Below, one piece after another: positions 24,233 through 37,800 of a DNA stretch of 64,000 nucleotides. The stretch is taken from assembly GCA_025084515.1 (NCBI GenBank), contig JAJAGP010003221.1:16357-80356 (forward strand), in the 5' to 3' direction. The position numbers and the translations under genes are program-made. The notes under the pieces are model-generated. The model saw only the letters and a program-made list of their open reading frames with translations. It searched no databases and had not been told where the DNA came from. Numbering within the stretch: position 1 is the stretch's first letter; each line of letters opens with the position of its first letter. The stretch is from Ancistrus triradiatus. Lineage: Eukaryota > Chordata > Actinopteri > Siluriformes > Loricariidae.

Positions 24233-24374
24233 TCCCATAAACTCGCAGTACTCAGCTTTACCCATACTTGCCACAGTTAATTTATTGCAATGCGTCATAT
24301 GTTAACCATTTTAAATGACAATTATGTTTTGCCCTTTGTGACAAGGCATTATCATGCTGAGAGTAGCTATTAGG

Positions 24375-24890
24375 AAACAGAACAAATTTGACCATAATGG
24401 GATGCACATGGTCAGCAACAATACTCAGATTAGGTTTGGCATTCAAACCATGTGTGATTATGCAGTGCAGGTTGGTACATGGATTCATGCTGTTCATAAA
24501 AATTCTGACTCTATCATCTGCATATCACAGGAGAAATCAGATTCTTCAGGCCTGGCTCTGCTTTATCTTCAGTTCCAATTCAGGGAGCACGTTGTGTCGA
24601 CACTATTAGGTTGGTAAGTAGTGGTAAGTGGAAGGGGTAGCAAAACGTTACAACTCACTGCTCACTGTTGATTCTTGCTTTTTTTGTTAAAAAGAAGAAA
24701 AAAAAAACCTTGTGAGTTGCTGTAACCTTAATGTCAGCTCAAACAAGTCTGGATTTATTCATACCAAGGTGTTTTCACAAATATAACTGATGTTAGGAGC
24801 TGGTCTGTACATCATTTAAACCATAGCTACTGCTGTGCATGAAAATCCCAGATCAGCAGGATCTTAAATACTCAAAACACCCAGTCTGGT
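24375..24890 (-). mobile_element. Tc1-C transposon remnant
   Basis: Shares CACATGGTCAGCAACAATAC, ATTTATTCATACCAAGGTGT-like and AAATCCCAGATCAGCAGGAT segments with the other C copies, antisense. Strongly deleted. Confidence 0.65.
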
Positions 24891-24959
24891 ACTATGGGTT
24901 ATTCAAAGCCACATTGTTTCCTCATTCTGACATGTGATGTGTTTTTAGTTTATTCATTT

Positions 24960-25182
24960 TATTTAATGCTGTATTCACGACAGACACAAGGTTATATCAA
25001 CACACAAGTCATGGGCCAATTTAGAGTGACCACTCAATATAATGCATGCCTTTGGAATGTGGGAGGAAACTGGAGCACCTGGAGTAAACTCACACAGTCA
25101 CGGGGAGTCTGGGGTCGGGATTCAACCGGGGATCTCAGAGCTGAGAGGTGACGGCACTAACCTTATGTGCCACCGTGCTCCC
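24960..25182 (+). repeat. Dispersed fish repeat, copy 3
   Basis: GCCAATTTAGAGTGACC-like start, ATGCCTTTGGAATGTGGGAG, GAAACTGGAGCACCTGGAGT, CTGAGAGGTGACGGCACTAA and TGCCACCGTGCTCCCTGC. Most complete of the three copies. Confidence 0.7.
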
Positions 25183-27049
25183 TGCAATTGATATGTACAT
25201 GAACTTAGGTATCATGTTGCTTCCCTATAACTGGTGGTCAGGTGGTTCTAATAAAATTTCTGATGAATCAAACCCCACTACAAATAATGTTTTTGACAAA
25301 TGTCAACTTTAAAAAAAAAAAAGTCCTGCATCCAGAGTTCAAATAAGTGCACAAGTATCCATGAAATAAAACTGAAAGCTTTTAGAAGACAGGAATGTGT
25401 CTCTTTGCCGAAATATCACTCCTTTGTATCCACTGTTGCCTTTGGAGACGGACGTCTAATGTGAGTCAGTTGCAAGATATTCACAACATCTCACTAGCAG
25501 TAGCGCCTACTTCCAGCACATGCTTTATTGTAACACTTTATTGTGACTGAAGCAATTGGTAGATGTAGAACAGTTTACTACGTTGAATCCTTTCGAACAC
25601 ATCACATGCTGTGTAAGATATCACCTCAAATAAACTTGACATATTGAACACAGTTTATTCTGTAAGAAAACTACATGATTTGACTCTTTGAATTAAATTC
25701 ATGGAGAAATGAATAACTTTATTTTACAGTGCATGACCCAAACAGGGTTATATTAGATTTTTATCTATCTTAAATCCTCTTATTTAAATACAAAAATAAT
25801 GAAGTAACTTTACAGATCTCTGTTCGCTCTTCTTTGAGTGCACACAACAAGACACTTATAAAGGTGCTGTACAATATTTAAACATTTACATCTTGCGCCA
25901 CATATACAGACTAGAAGTATTTTGCCATTTTTCAGAGTACACCATTTCATTCTGTAACATGACAACAGTGCTGGCATGTACACATTATAATGAAAATGTC
26001 ATGTCATATTCTTTTCATGTTTAAACCCATCTAACTTAAATCAGAAAGTGTTGCTGGAAATGTGTACACAAGACCATTTCAACGTAACCTGTAAATGGTA
26101 AAATATTTTTAAAAAGCCGAGTGCTTTGTATTATTTGTTACAAGAGCAAATATATCAGCCTGAATGACTTCAATACATCAAAGCTATCACACATGACCAT
26201 AACTATTGTACAGAAGCTCACTACATGAGGTGAAATCACACACAGTCCACACACAATGGGTAGCCACCTATCCTCTGACGGTGATGAGGCATGTCATGCG
26301 GTGAGTACCGTCTTCCAAATCAGCCCTTATTGATGCTACACACATCCTTATGAATGTGAATGAATGAAATAATGAGTGCGATTGATTGACAGACCCAATA
26401 CCTGCAATATTCCTATTAATGTTTTCGTCACCTCGGTCTGGTGTTTTGAAATTAAATCATTTATCCTTTATACAGAACTCTGAGACATCTGAATCACAGT
26501 AACCTTAAGAAAGAATATATTCTCCCATTAGTCCAAGGGCTGGATTGCTAACATTACCTGCTATTACATTCAGTTTGGAGGCACACATCCAGGAAAAGAG
26601 AAAGACTGAAACGCCCAGGAAACACAAGACATTTAAAGATAGTCCTACAGTGTACCATTGAGTTTGTGTTAAGTTCAAGTCATTGCTACCATGTAAAGCT
26701 ACCACGGGGCTTACTATAGAATTTGTAACTATATACACCTTATGCCCTATATAGCTACATCTCTATTTTCATACACATTTCAGCATATTACACATTTAGT
26801 AGAAATGGCAAATAAGATATCAAAGCACAAGTTTCTGGTCTTTTGCAATGATATGATTCAAATATGATCAAGAATCTGGGCATGTAAGAGTCAGAGAACA
26901 GTCTAAAAAAGTCCTTGGTAAAGCTAGTTGCTGTAGAGACATGTCAGCCTCGAACCAATAAATACAAGTCTTTGTTGGTTGTCGAGCTGAAAGACATCCA
27001 CCAGTGGTTTTCAAAAGACATGCAACAAAGCAACTTGAGGGATGAAGGT
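25183..27049. other. Intergenic sequence or distal MAGI 3'UTR
   Basis: No repeat family or coding sequence recognised. Minus-strand AATAAA-type signals occur near 25526, 25540 and 25718. Confidence 0.35.
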
Positions 27050-27758
27050 CAATTTTGCATGCAGAATTGGAGGCAGTAATAGTGGTAGGAGCAACATGAC
27101 CCTACATGTAATAAAACCCATAACACAAAAGTTATGGTAGGAAGGGATGGTCCCTTCCATTGCATATGAATGATCAGCATTGTGATGGATAGTGGAGTGT
27201 CAGCATTTTTCAAAGCTGTCAATGAAGGAACATGGGGGCAGGGTTGAGCCTCGTTATCTGGGCCACACACAGCACCCACAGAAAGCATTCTGTGAGATAT
27301 AGATGTTCCATTATGAGCCGCTCATCAATAAACATCAGTATGGAAGAGCAGAAAAGCAGCAGCTTCGGTTTCACTGCTTACAAAGTAGAAGAAATGGAAG
27401 GGGGAATTCAAAAAGGAAAAAAAATCCGAGCCTCCTGATTTTCATGAAATAAAACTCAATTCACTCCACTAGGAGTCCTCAGCAAGGGTGCCAATAAGAA
27501 TTTTGTTTCTGGGCCTGTCTATTTGGGCTGAGGCCCACTTAGGCTATTGGAAACAACTCCCCTCACTTATGGCACCCGCTGGCCCTAGGCATTCTGTGCC
27601 ACATTCTGACAGTACAGCGAAACCAACTGTCTACTGAGCCTGACAGTAGATAATAGTGGTGCGTTGTTTGAAAGGAGAGGAATCTGTATGGAATGGCAAA
27701 GAGGAAGCAGCTTTGGGATGGTCACTTCCTGATCCACGTTGTGAAGCATGTGCTTTAA
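27050..27758 (-). other. Probable MAGI 3'UTR, proximal part
   Basis: Sequence directly after the TAA on the minus strand with no recognisable repeat. Several AATAAA motifs on the minus strand lie much further down (for example near 25718), so the 3'UTR could extend to about 25.5 kb. The extent is inferred, not shown. Confidence 0.35.
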
Positions 27759-28843
27759 TTACCCGTAAATATCACTCATCACTTCTTCATGAGTGAGAAT
27801 GCGTGCAAAGTTCGGGACCTTCCAGAGGCCATTTTTGTTGAGTGTTGAGTTCTTATTTGGGCGCTCTGGCTCATGTAGGTCATCTATAATGGTAAACCCA
27901 TCCTCGCTTTCAGTCTCGTCATCTGTTTGTATGACTTTTGGATCATATATTTGTTTATCGCTATCCTCAGTCTCTGTTATTCTCCTTAAATCATGCTGAA
28001 GTTCTTTACTCTTACTGTGCTGAACTCTGTCCTCTTCTCTGGGTATACGATGCCCGTGTCTCTTCGTTTTTCTGGATTTGCTATTGTCTCTATCATGATC
28101 TTCCTGTGGTTGCTTCTTTGTTCCCAACATGTTTTGAGGTTCCACATGTCCATTCAGCCCTGCCCCCTGTCCTTGACCATTTGTTTCTGCTTTCTTTTTG
28201 TCCTGTCTGTCCTTGTTTTGCTGTTTTCCTCTTGAATGATCCCTTCCTGACGGTTCACGGCGATCTTTCCCATCATTCCTCTGAACCACCTGTTTTGTTT
28301 CCTTAATTTTATCAGTGACCCCTTCCTGTCCCTCTTGATTTGATTTTCTAGAACTCTTTTTATGGCTTGGTTGTTGTTTGTTGGACTTCCTGTGTCTGCT
28401 GGAATCTTGTTTATGTTGTTGTATATTCTCTTTGGACCTACGGGACTTGTGTGGTTCTTCTTTGGTTTTAGACAAATCATTAAGTTTCCTTTCTGTGCTC
28501 CCAAAGTCAGCGGTGTACTCTGCAGATCTGCTTCTCTTGACCTTTCTGGACTCTAAGGCTGAAGGAGAGGCAGAGTCTTGAGCTTTGGCACGTCTGTCCT
28601 TGCTTCTGGGGTTATGGTGAGGTGACAGACTGTCCTTAGACTCAGAAAAGTTTGGCGAGAGGGCAGAGGGGCTCTTTCTGTCTTTCCCATCTTTGTCATC
28701 CTTCTTTCTTGAGGTGGGTGAGGAAGGATGCAAATGAGATTCATAGAATGGAAATGCCAAAGCATCAGATGGTTGTGGGTCTGAGGAGAAACTGACACCT
28801 GGAGAAGTTGGAGGTGAAGAGACTTTTGGATCTGCTGCAGGGC
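27759..28843 (-). CDS. magi3: MAGI last exon: long charged C-terminal tail
   Basis: A 1085 bp exon after CATTTTTACAG|, ending in TAA at 27761-27759. It starts PAADPKVSSPPTSPGVSFSS and is then dominated by Lys, Arg, Ser, Asp, Glu and Gln, with repeated short motifs (KKDDKDGKDRK, SKDRRAK, SRKSKR-like blocks). It ends in an acidic stretch (DDETESEDGFTIIDDLHEPE) and NGLWKVPNFARILTHEEV...SDIYG. Long basic tails are known in MAGI1 and MAGI3 forms, not in MAGI2. Two upstream Met codons in the intron are not supported because the acceptor at 28844-28845 is in phase with PDZ5. Confidence 0.87.
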
Positions 28844-31800
28844 CTGTAAAAATGTCCAAAGTTATATATTTAGTGAGAAAACAATATTTACAACATTTAG
28901 CAGATGCCCTTATCCAGAGCAACTTGCAATTGATACAATCTAACAATCCAAGCAATTGTGGGTTAAAGGACTTGCTCAAGGACCCATCAGTGGCAGCTTG
29001 ACAGAGGTGGGATTTTAAATACATTCAGGAGTACCATGTATTTTGGTATTTTTGTACACTTTTACCTGGTAGCCATCACAGCTTAACAAAGATTTTGTCC
29101 CTTGTGAAAACCTGTCTTATGTATTTTGCACACTGAATCCAAGTCTATTCTCAGAATTTCTCTATCACAGTTTTTTTGTTCAATACACTCACATATAATT
29201 ATGTATACGTGTCTGTCAAAAACACAGCTATTTTCATTCTTTATGAAGTATGATAGCTTCATTTTGAAAGCACAAGCTTGGATAACTGAGTGACCAGGGG
29301 CCTGCAGAAATACATGGGAATAGTGTCACTCTTGAATAGCAATTCAAATATCTGGTGCAGTATCTTTTTGAATTAGTTCAAAAGCTGTGCTTTTGTGTAT
29401 TTAAGTGTTTGACTGGTACCATATCCACTATTAAATTGCCATGAAACTGTGTAAATAGTCCAAATTCTTTCTGCAACATCTGTGGTTTGGAGAGAACCCA
29501 AAGATCACACTTCAGTTGCTACACGCATCTGACCAATATACATTATAAACAACCCCAATGCAAATTTTAAAAATGCAGTGTTTCTTACATTTACATTGAC
29601 TTTTATTTACTAGCAGACAGTAAAAACCCAATATATTTCATGTTTTGTCTGGTCAACTTGATTTCATTCATTAATAATCATCCATTCCTACATGTACAAC
29701 AGACTCCAAAAAAGATGGGACAGGGGCAATTTAGGTCTAGTAATAAAGTAAAAAAAACTAAATAATGATGTGTTTTGCAAACCGGTGATTGTAATCATGA
29801 ATTGCTAAAAAATCAGTATCCAGCAAAGGCTGAGTTTTTGAGGAGTAGAGAATCTCCAGTTTGTCAACAAATGTGTAAGAAAATGATTGAAATCTTTTAA
29901 AACAATGTTCCTCAAAGAAAGACTGGAAGGGATTGGCATATTTCAGTCCTTACTTTTTTTTATTTAGCTTGTTTTGTGTTGTCTTGTTGAAAAATGCATG
30001 GACATCCCTGTGAAAGAGCCTTCAAAAACATGACACTGAGCGATAATGAGTCTGATGATGAGAAAGCCTACCAGGTAGTAGACAATGTGGATACACTTGT
30101 ACAGTTTATAAGTAGGTCTGTACATAATTTAGGTATAATAACAGCCTTATTTATAAATAAACACTATGCACTGATTGTAAATTTTAATTGGTCTGTCACT
30201 TAACAAACGAAGAGCAAAAAACAGATGTCTAAAACTAGACTTGAATTAGCGTAAAAACTACTATACTTTACCACCTACAGTGGTGCTTGAAAGTTTGTGA
30301 ACCCTTTAGAATTTTCTATATTTCTGCATAAATATGATCTAATTACTCACATTAACTGCTCACTTCAGTTCTTTGCACAACATTTTGACTGGATAAAGGT
30401 CAGGACTATGAAGGAATATTTTTCTATTGATCATTATTTCTTTCTTTATATTGCTTTTAATATCAAGGCTTTAGGCCAGCATGACCTTGTGCAAACTTGG
30501 TCAGAGGGAGGAAGACAGTTGTGGGAGAGAAAGAGAGAGTGCAGATAAGGGTCATGGCCTTCACGGGACAGTACCGTTCTCGGGAGAACAAAGAGTGTCT
30601 ATATGTTTTCGCAAGAAAAGATATTACAATCTATAAGTTATCTACACAGTGCATGTATGAACCTATTTCTCTAGTATAAAAGGTGAGGAGCGTAAAAGCC
30701 TGCTCATCCGCTCATATACAACTGCTCAGGGATCTTTGTATTTGGGTTGATCTCTGCGCAGACAATAAAACTGTCTATTACTTCATTCCAGCACCTGTGT
30801 CTCTGTGACTCTGTTCTTCCACATTTGCACTTTTTCCACCACAATTTGGCATTGTCGGCAGGATCCCACTTGTTGAAAGGAGATCGTTTCTGAGAAGAAA
30901 ACTGCAGTTTCACCTAACTCGCAGAAAAAACAGTTTCAGAGAAGAGTTGACTTTTCTGGGCGAAGATCCTTGAGATTAGCTGGGATCTGAGTCCTGTGCA
31001 AGAATGTGGACGTGGAGAGCCTGGAAATTGCTGGGTGAGGTTTTAGACACTTTTTCTATACTGTGTGTATAGAATAAGAACTGTACGTTCTCAAGAAAAA
31101 GGTTCTTACTGTGTGTTTGAAATGTGAAAAATTCAGAAAAGAGGGGTTTTGAATTTCCACCACCTATAGTGCAATGCAATATTCCACCTTATGGTAGTTT
31201 AATTCAGTGGATGAAGACACACAAACCAGACAGTTGTGCTCAAATATTGTAATTTTCCTCCTGAAGGGAGTCTGAACGTTGATGTATTACAAGCTTTAAA
31301 AACTCAATTACAATTACAACAAGATAAACATGATAAAGCCATAGAATATTGTAAGGACCATAAAATAGACAAAACATGTCCCAATTTCCCTTGGCAACCC
31401 AATTTCCATGCATATGGAAAGTGGAGACAAGTTCCACAAAAGAAGTTGGCAAGGAAACAAAATAATAAGAAGAAGCAAAAGACAGCAGTAACTGTCAGCC
31501 AGTTCTTATTTTGCCGAAAGAGTGCCTGGATGATTTCATCCCTCAACCTCCTCCACCATACCAACCAGCACCTGACACCTCCCAACCTCCCAGTGCCCAG
31601 TTCCAGATGCCCAGCATCCAAGTAATGGGCCCCCAAGGACCAGTCTTCATTTTCAGGCCATGGACCCTTGAAGATACGAAACAAGTAGCTGAGGAGCTGA
31701 CTGGACTTTCAGAAGGAGGACAAAACTTCGTTACGAAAATGAACTTGCTAGTCAGGGGATGGAAATCGTCCCTAAACGAGTTGGCCAGAGTATGTGCATT

Positions 31801-34800
31801 AAGGATGGAAAAAAGTACAGGAAGATCTGCCAAAGAACCCTGACATCATGTACAACGAGGCCAACGACTCCCCTATCCTATCAAAGGGAGGTCCAACAAC
31901 TCAGAAACAGAATAACTGCAGCTTTTCCTGTAAGACTCTCGTACCTGCATGAGCTGGAGAAACTCCACATTCAGCATTCAGGGCTGGATAAGCCAAATGA
32001 CTATCCAGATGCCAATATGAGTGCCTGGGAGAACCATCTTAAAGAAAGATTCTTAAATGGACTGAGGCCAGAGATACAAATGAAAGTGAGAGATGACTGT
32101 GTCGAGATAGAAAGCGAAGAAGAACACACAGAAACGAGAGAAAGAGCAGTATCAACTCCAGTGTGCTGTACTGGAAGCCACAAAACAAAGCATGGAACGG
32201 AATGGGGGCGACGGCAGAAGACGAGGATGTGGTAGAGGACGTGGAACAACAGGACAGAGAGACTATTCGACCTACAAGTGGTATGTGTGTTATGTGTTAG
32301 GAATGTGAGGAATGAAATCAATGCTCTCCAAAACACACAACTCCTGAATGTGCACCCACCATGCATGAACTGGTAAGACTGTTCTAAATGATCAAATGGT
32401 GATGACAAGACCTGCTGCTTTACCTACAATTATGTTAGAAATTAGTAGTCAAAGTGTCCATTTTTTAGTAAGATACAGGCACTACCATGTCTGTTTTACG
32501 TAAAGGGGTAATCAAACCTGAACTGCGCTTATCTGGTAGGAAAAAATTTGTAGTGGGAGCGGGTGGAATACCCATGGAGGAGTTTTTCACTGATGAGCTC
32601 GACTGTTATTTAAGCGATAGCAGCGTATCCTTACAACACAACTTCCTATCGTCACCAACTTGCCCTTTAAATCTACTGGCTAGAGATCTGTGTAAACTAA
32701 ACTTGAAACTTACATGCACGTCTGAGGGTACTGACATCACCACCTTGAAATTCATACAAGCTCCTTCCTCCCCACCACGCGTGTGGTCAGGATGGAATTT
32801 GTTTCCCTGTGACCTCTGGATACCTTATCTTAAATGGTTGCATAGGTTCTTTGAGTATAATCAGATTAAGAGACCAGAGGACTTGCATTGTACTGCTAGT
32901 GTGGAGGATTGGCCTGTTGATCTGGAACATCTGTGTGATTTACAATGCAGAGATACAGAGGTGATATCCATTCCCACCCTGTCTGCCGGAAAACAGTTGG
33001 CGGGTTGTGTTGTGAACCTGAAGCCAGATCAGGTTGTGTGGTTCCGAGGGGACGTGCCCCATGTGTCTTTGGGCAAAATGTGTGAGAATGAATGTAAAGA
33101 CATGTCTGTTTGTTATCTCTGAGTGCGCTCAAATTACTGATTGGAAACATACGGGGTATCTGTCCTGGGACTACCCTGAAAGCCATCAAAGCTACAAGCA
33201 TACTGTTGATTGGTCTTTTCAAGCCCAGGCAAACGTTTCAGTTCTGTCACAAGTCAGAGTAATTTTTTTGGACTCAATAGAACCATTGCTGTGGGCAAAA
33301 GATAAATATTACGTAATGAAGGGAGCTCCTGAATTGAAAATTACTCCAAAAAGTGAATACAGACCGTGCACATACCAGTACCATCGGTGGAATAACTCCT
33401 GTTTTCAATAGTTTATTGGAAAGAGGAATTATTGTGGAATGTCCTGATTCAACGTGTTGCAGCCCAGTTTGGCACCCCAGATGGGACTATTCATCCAGGT
33501 TTGACCAGAGCAGAGAACAAGCTTCGGGGACGCCCGGTGAAGGTTAAAGTTATCTTCACTCCTGTACCTTGCTGTTTCAGAGAGGAGAAAAGCTTGAACG
33601 CTGTATATATGTCTGCCTGGTGCTACAGTCCTTAGACTCACAAGGCGAGAAAAGCAGGCTTTTGTCTACGATTACTGTACTGTTTGTGGTCAGAACGGCA
33701 GAACATTCCCAAAGTCATAGTCAAAGGGGCTACGAGGGTTTTCCATAAAAAAATAAAAAAATAATAATAATTTGGATCTAGCCTGACGCGGGTTAGATAG
33801 ATGTGTTACAGATTTGGGCTTTGTTTAGACGTTGGGTAGGTAATGGGACTGAAGGCGTCTGTGTAATTAATGGGACTGAGGCCATGCTAATGTTAAATTT
33901 TTTCTCTGTTGCAGCTTGATTCAAACATGAAGGAACGGACATTAATGATTTTTTTATGTATACCTAGGAGATCCAGGGATGCATGGACTGCTGTTAATGA
34001 CATTGATGATAGTTCCAGCTCTAAAAACCAAAAAGGGAAAATAAAACTGGATTTGCCTTTGTAACGTTAACTGACACTTTGCTTTCAGGAAGCCTTCCTC
34101 CAGAGTATTCAGCACAAGCAGCTGAACTGATTGACTGATTGCTCACTGAAGCCTGTAAGTTGACAAAACTGACAAAACTGTGAACATTTACACCGACTCA
34201 AGATACGCCTACGGTGTTTGTCACGATTTTGGAACCCTCTGGCGACAGAGGAACTTTTAGACGTCTTCAGGTAAGACCATTGCACACCACAAATTAGTGT
34301 CTGCGCTCCTGAATGCTCATTCGACGGCATAGTATGGACAGCCCAAATCAAAAACCCTGCTTACCCTCTTTTTACTTTCCCTATTTTGTGAAAATGGCCC
34401 ATGGAGTGGACCATTGTTCGAAGGGACGAATGGTAGAAATGATAAAATCACAGTGGTAGGCAAAAAGCTTCACAATTTACTCACAAATTTTTTCTCAAAA
34501 ATGTCGTAAATGCCTAAAAACAAATTCAGCAGGAGTAATCAGACATGAACACATCAAAGTGCATCCAGAGCCAGACATGCCGTTTGATCACTTACAGATG
34601 GACTTTATGGAGTTATCACCCTGCCAAAAGAAAAGGTATGTGCTTGTGATCGTTGACGTGTTCTCCAAGTGGGTGGAAGCTTACTACCCTACTACCCACC
34701 AAGATGCAGACAGTGACAAAATGTGACAAAATGTCTCCTAAGGGAGGTGATTCCTAGATTTGGACTCCCTAGGAAGCTTTCATCTGATAATGGTTCAGCA

Positions 34801-37800
34801 TTTGTGAGCAAGGTACTCACCCATATCAGTAATGTGATTGGAACGCCACCACATAAACATTGTGCATATCACCTTCAAAGTGTAGGCCTAGTTGAAAGAA
34901 CAAATGGCACAATTAAACAAAAATTGGTGAAAGTCTGTCATGAAACAGGACTGAACTAAGTGGAGGCCCTCCCACTTGTGTGTATGGGGCTCAGGCAAAG
35001 AGTATCCTCCATAACTAAACTCTCCTGATTTGAAATCATATTTGAGCAAACTCCAAACACCAGCTGCACTCCAAACAAGGAGACCTTGGCCCTAGAAGAC
35101 GATCACATGCAGAAGTATGGTGTTACGTTGTGTTCTGTTTTGTCTGATGTGCACAGGAGGGTGAAGGAGACTCTACCTAGCCCAGCAGTGACTGGACACA
35201 CGGTGAAACCAGGAGACTGGATCCTGACCAAAGTCTACAAGAGATCGAATTGGAAAGCTGACAGGTGGCAAGAACCATTCCAAGTGTTTCTAACAACTCA
35301 CACAGCAGTGAAGATTGCTGAAGGAGACACCTGGGTTCACATCAGCCACTCTAAAAGAGCTCCCAAACCAGGAGAAGAACCACGGGAGACGACAGAATCT
35401 AAAGAGTAGGGAATCTGACCTTCTCATTTCTAATAGCCGTGGGAAAAGTGGGCCCAGAACACATGGGTTAGTGGCCCACCCTGGTAACACTCAAGCCGCT
35501 CAAGAAGGGATTAGAAGTGAAATGGGTGATAGAATAGCCCCAACATGACAAGTATAATGCCAAAGCTAAAACCCAGGCAAAAACAAGGATTAGTGCCTGA
35601 TGGTTTAGTAGTTCCAGTCATCAGGAGGGGGTTTGTGTAATGGTAGGAGGAAAATATTGTATTTATGTTCCGACCAATGAGGCACCTGAAGGTAACATAA
35701 CAAAGGCTTTAGATCAAATGAAACACGTGGCATCATTACTCCGTGCGGATGAAGAAGGGGGCTCCTCATGGGAGTGGTGGTCATGGTTTTCTAGCCGGAA
35801 TGGAATTTTCATGTCAATATTACCCACTATGGTTCTCATTATCATTATTATTTGTATGCTTCCTTTGTGTTGTCAATGTACTATGAGTATGTTTCAATGC
35901 CAATTTCAGTACCAAATGTTAGATCAACAGGTAGACCAACTTATGACTGAACAAGATGAAAAACCCATGAAGAACTTTCTCGTAGAATTCAGTATGGTAG
36001 AAATGCCTCAAACTAACCACAGTTGCCCATTTTCCAGCTCTGTGGAGATAGCATATTATAAGGTACAGAGGGAACAGAGAAAAGTCATAGAGCTAATGAG
36101 GCTTCCACAGAAAGCTTAGCTTGTTGGAGTGGATAACTATTCTGTGTCTTTAAAATATAGACAGAGGAATGTGTTGAGGAATTTTTTCTATTGTTCATTA
36201 TTTCTTTCTTTATATTGCTTTTGATAGCAAGGCTTTAGGCCAGCATGACCTTGTGCAAACTTGGTTTCCTCAGAGGGAGGAAGACAGTTGTGGGAGAGAA
36301 AGAGAGAGTGCAGATAAGGGTCATGGCCTTCACGGGACTTACCTTTCTCAGAAGAACAAAGAGTGTCTTTATGTTTTCGCAAGAAAAGTTATTACAATCT
36401 ACAAGTTATCTACACAGTAAGAATCTATTTCTCTAGTATAAAAGGTGAGGAGCGTAAAAGCCTCCTCATTCGCTCATATACAACTGCTCAGGGATCTTTG
36501 TATTTGGGTTGATCTCTGCGCAGACAATAAAACTGTCTATTACTTCATTCCAGCACCTGTGTCTCTGTGACTCTGTTCTTCCACATTTGCAATATTTCCA
36601 CCACAAGGACTTTGACTTGGCCATTTCCAAAATATTAACTTTATTCTTCTTTAACCATTCTTTGGTAGAACAACTTGTGTGCTTAGGCTCGTTGTCTTGC
36701 TGCATGACACACGTTCTCACAAGTTCATGGACAGATGTCCTGACATTTTCCTTTAGAATTCTCTGATATAATTCAGAATTTAAACCAAAAAACATTCTTC
36801 CAGTAGCCTTCTGGCTTGTCCACGTGGTCTTTAGCAAACAGCAGATGAGCAGCAATGTTCTCTTTGGAGAGCAGTGGCTTTCTCCTTGCAGCCCTGCCAT
36901 GCACACCATTGTTGTTCAGTGTTCTTCTGATGGTGGACTCATGAACATTAACATTAGCCAATGTGAGAGAGGCCTTCAGTTGCTTAGAAGTTACCATGGG
37001 GTCCTTTGTGACCTCACCAGCTATTGCACGCCTTGCTCTTGGAGTGATCTTTGTTGGTAGTCCACTCCTGGGGAGGGTAACAATGGTCTTGAATTTCCTT
37101 CATTTGCACACAATCTGTCTGACTGTGGATTGGTGGAATCCAAACTTTTAGAGATGATTTTGTAACCTTTTCCAGCATGATGAGCATCAACAACTCTTTT
37201 TCTGGGGTCCTCAGAAATCATTTGTTCGTGCCATGATGCACTTCCACAAATGTGTTGTGAAGAGCAGACTTTGACAGATCCTTGTTCTTTAAATAAAACA
37301 GGGTGCCCACTCACACCTGATTGTCATCCCATTGATTGAAAACACTTGAGTCTAATTTCACCTTTAAATTAACTGCTAATCCTAGGGTTCACATACTTTT
37401 GCCAGTCAATGTAATATTGAATCATTTTCCTTAATAAATAAATGACCAAGTATAATATTTTGTCTAATATGTTTAACTGGGTTCTCTTTATCTACTTTTA
37501 GGACTTGTGTGAAAATCTGATAATGTTTTAGGTCATATTTATGCAGAAATATAGAACATTCTAAAGGGTTCTCAAACTTTCAAGCACCACTGTATTTAGT
37601 TTTTGGGATACTTTGTTTCCCGCTGTTTTTTTATGCAAACCCCTTACACATGGAGACAACGTGTCTCCAGTCTGCTCATGAAAGATCCAAAACTACATGT
37701 CAGCAATTCAGTAAGTTTTTAGACAACAGACAGAGCTGAAAGATGTTGCTGCTGCACAGGAAAGATGGAAAAAATCGGTAGGGTAATATGTTACAGATTT

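Larger units (their letters stand above)
30407..36605 (+). mobile_element. Defective endogenous retrovirus (gamma/epsilon-like)
   Basis: 5' LTR 30407-30843, 3' LTR 36172-36605, flanked by the 5 bp duplication AGGAC (30402-30406, 36606-36610). Between them on the plus strand are remnants of gag, protease, the very start of RT, RNase H, integrase and the C-terminus of env. Most of RT and the surface part of env are missing, and stops and frameshifts are frequent, so it cannot encode a virus. The LTRs differ by several substitutions and small indels, showing the insertion is not recent. Confidence 0.9.
30278..37592 (-). mobile_element. Tc1-A transposon interrupted by an endogenous retrovirus
   Basis: TA|CAGTGGTGCTTGAAAG at 30276-30293 and the mirrored end CTTTCAAGCACCACTG|TA at 37592-37594. 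Without the retrovirus it is about 1.1 kb. Antisense transposase remains: 37021-37314 and 36466-36909 (minus) cover the DNA-binding domain and QQDNEPKHTSCSTKEWLKKN near the second Asp. Frameshifts and an internal deletion near 30345 make it inactive. Confidence 0.87.

Noticed and set aside
27793..28581. Plus-strand frames over the MAGI tail
   Set aside because: Antisense shadows of the 360-residue last exon, which is supported by phase and family.
28844..29024. Extended N-terminus of the last MAGI exon frame
   Set aside because: Runs through the acceptor into a SINE; the splice join to PDZ5 is in phase, so this is intron.
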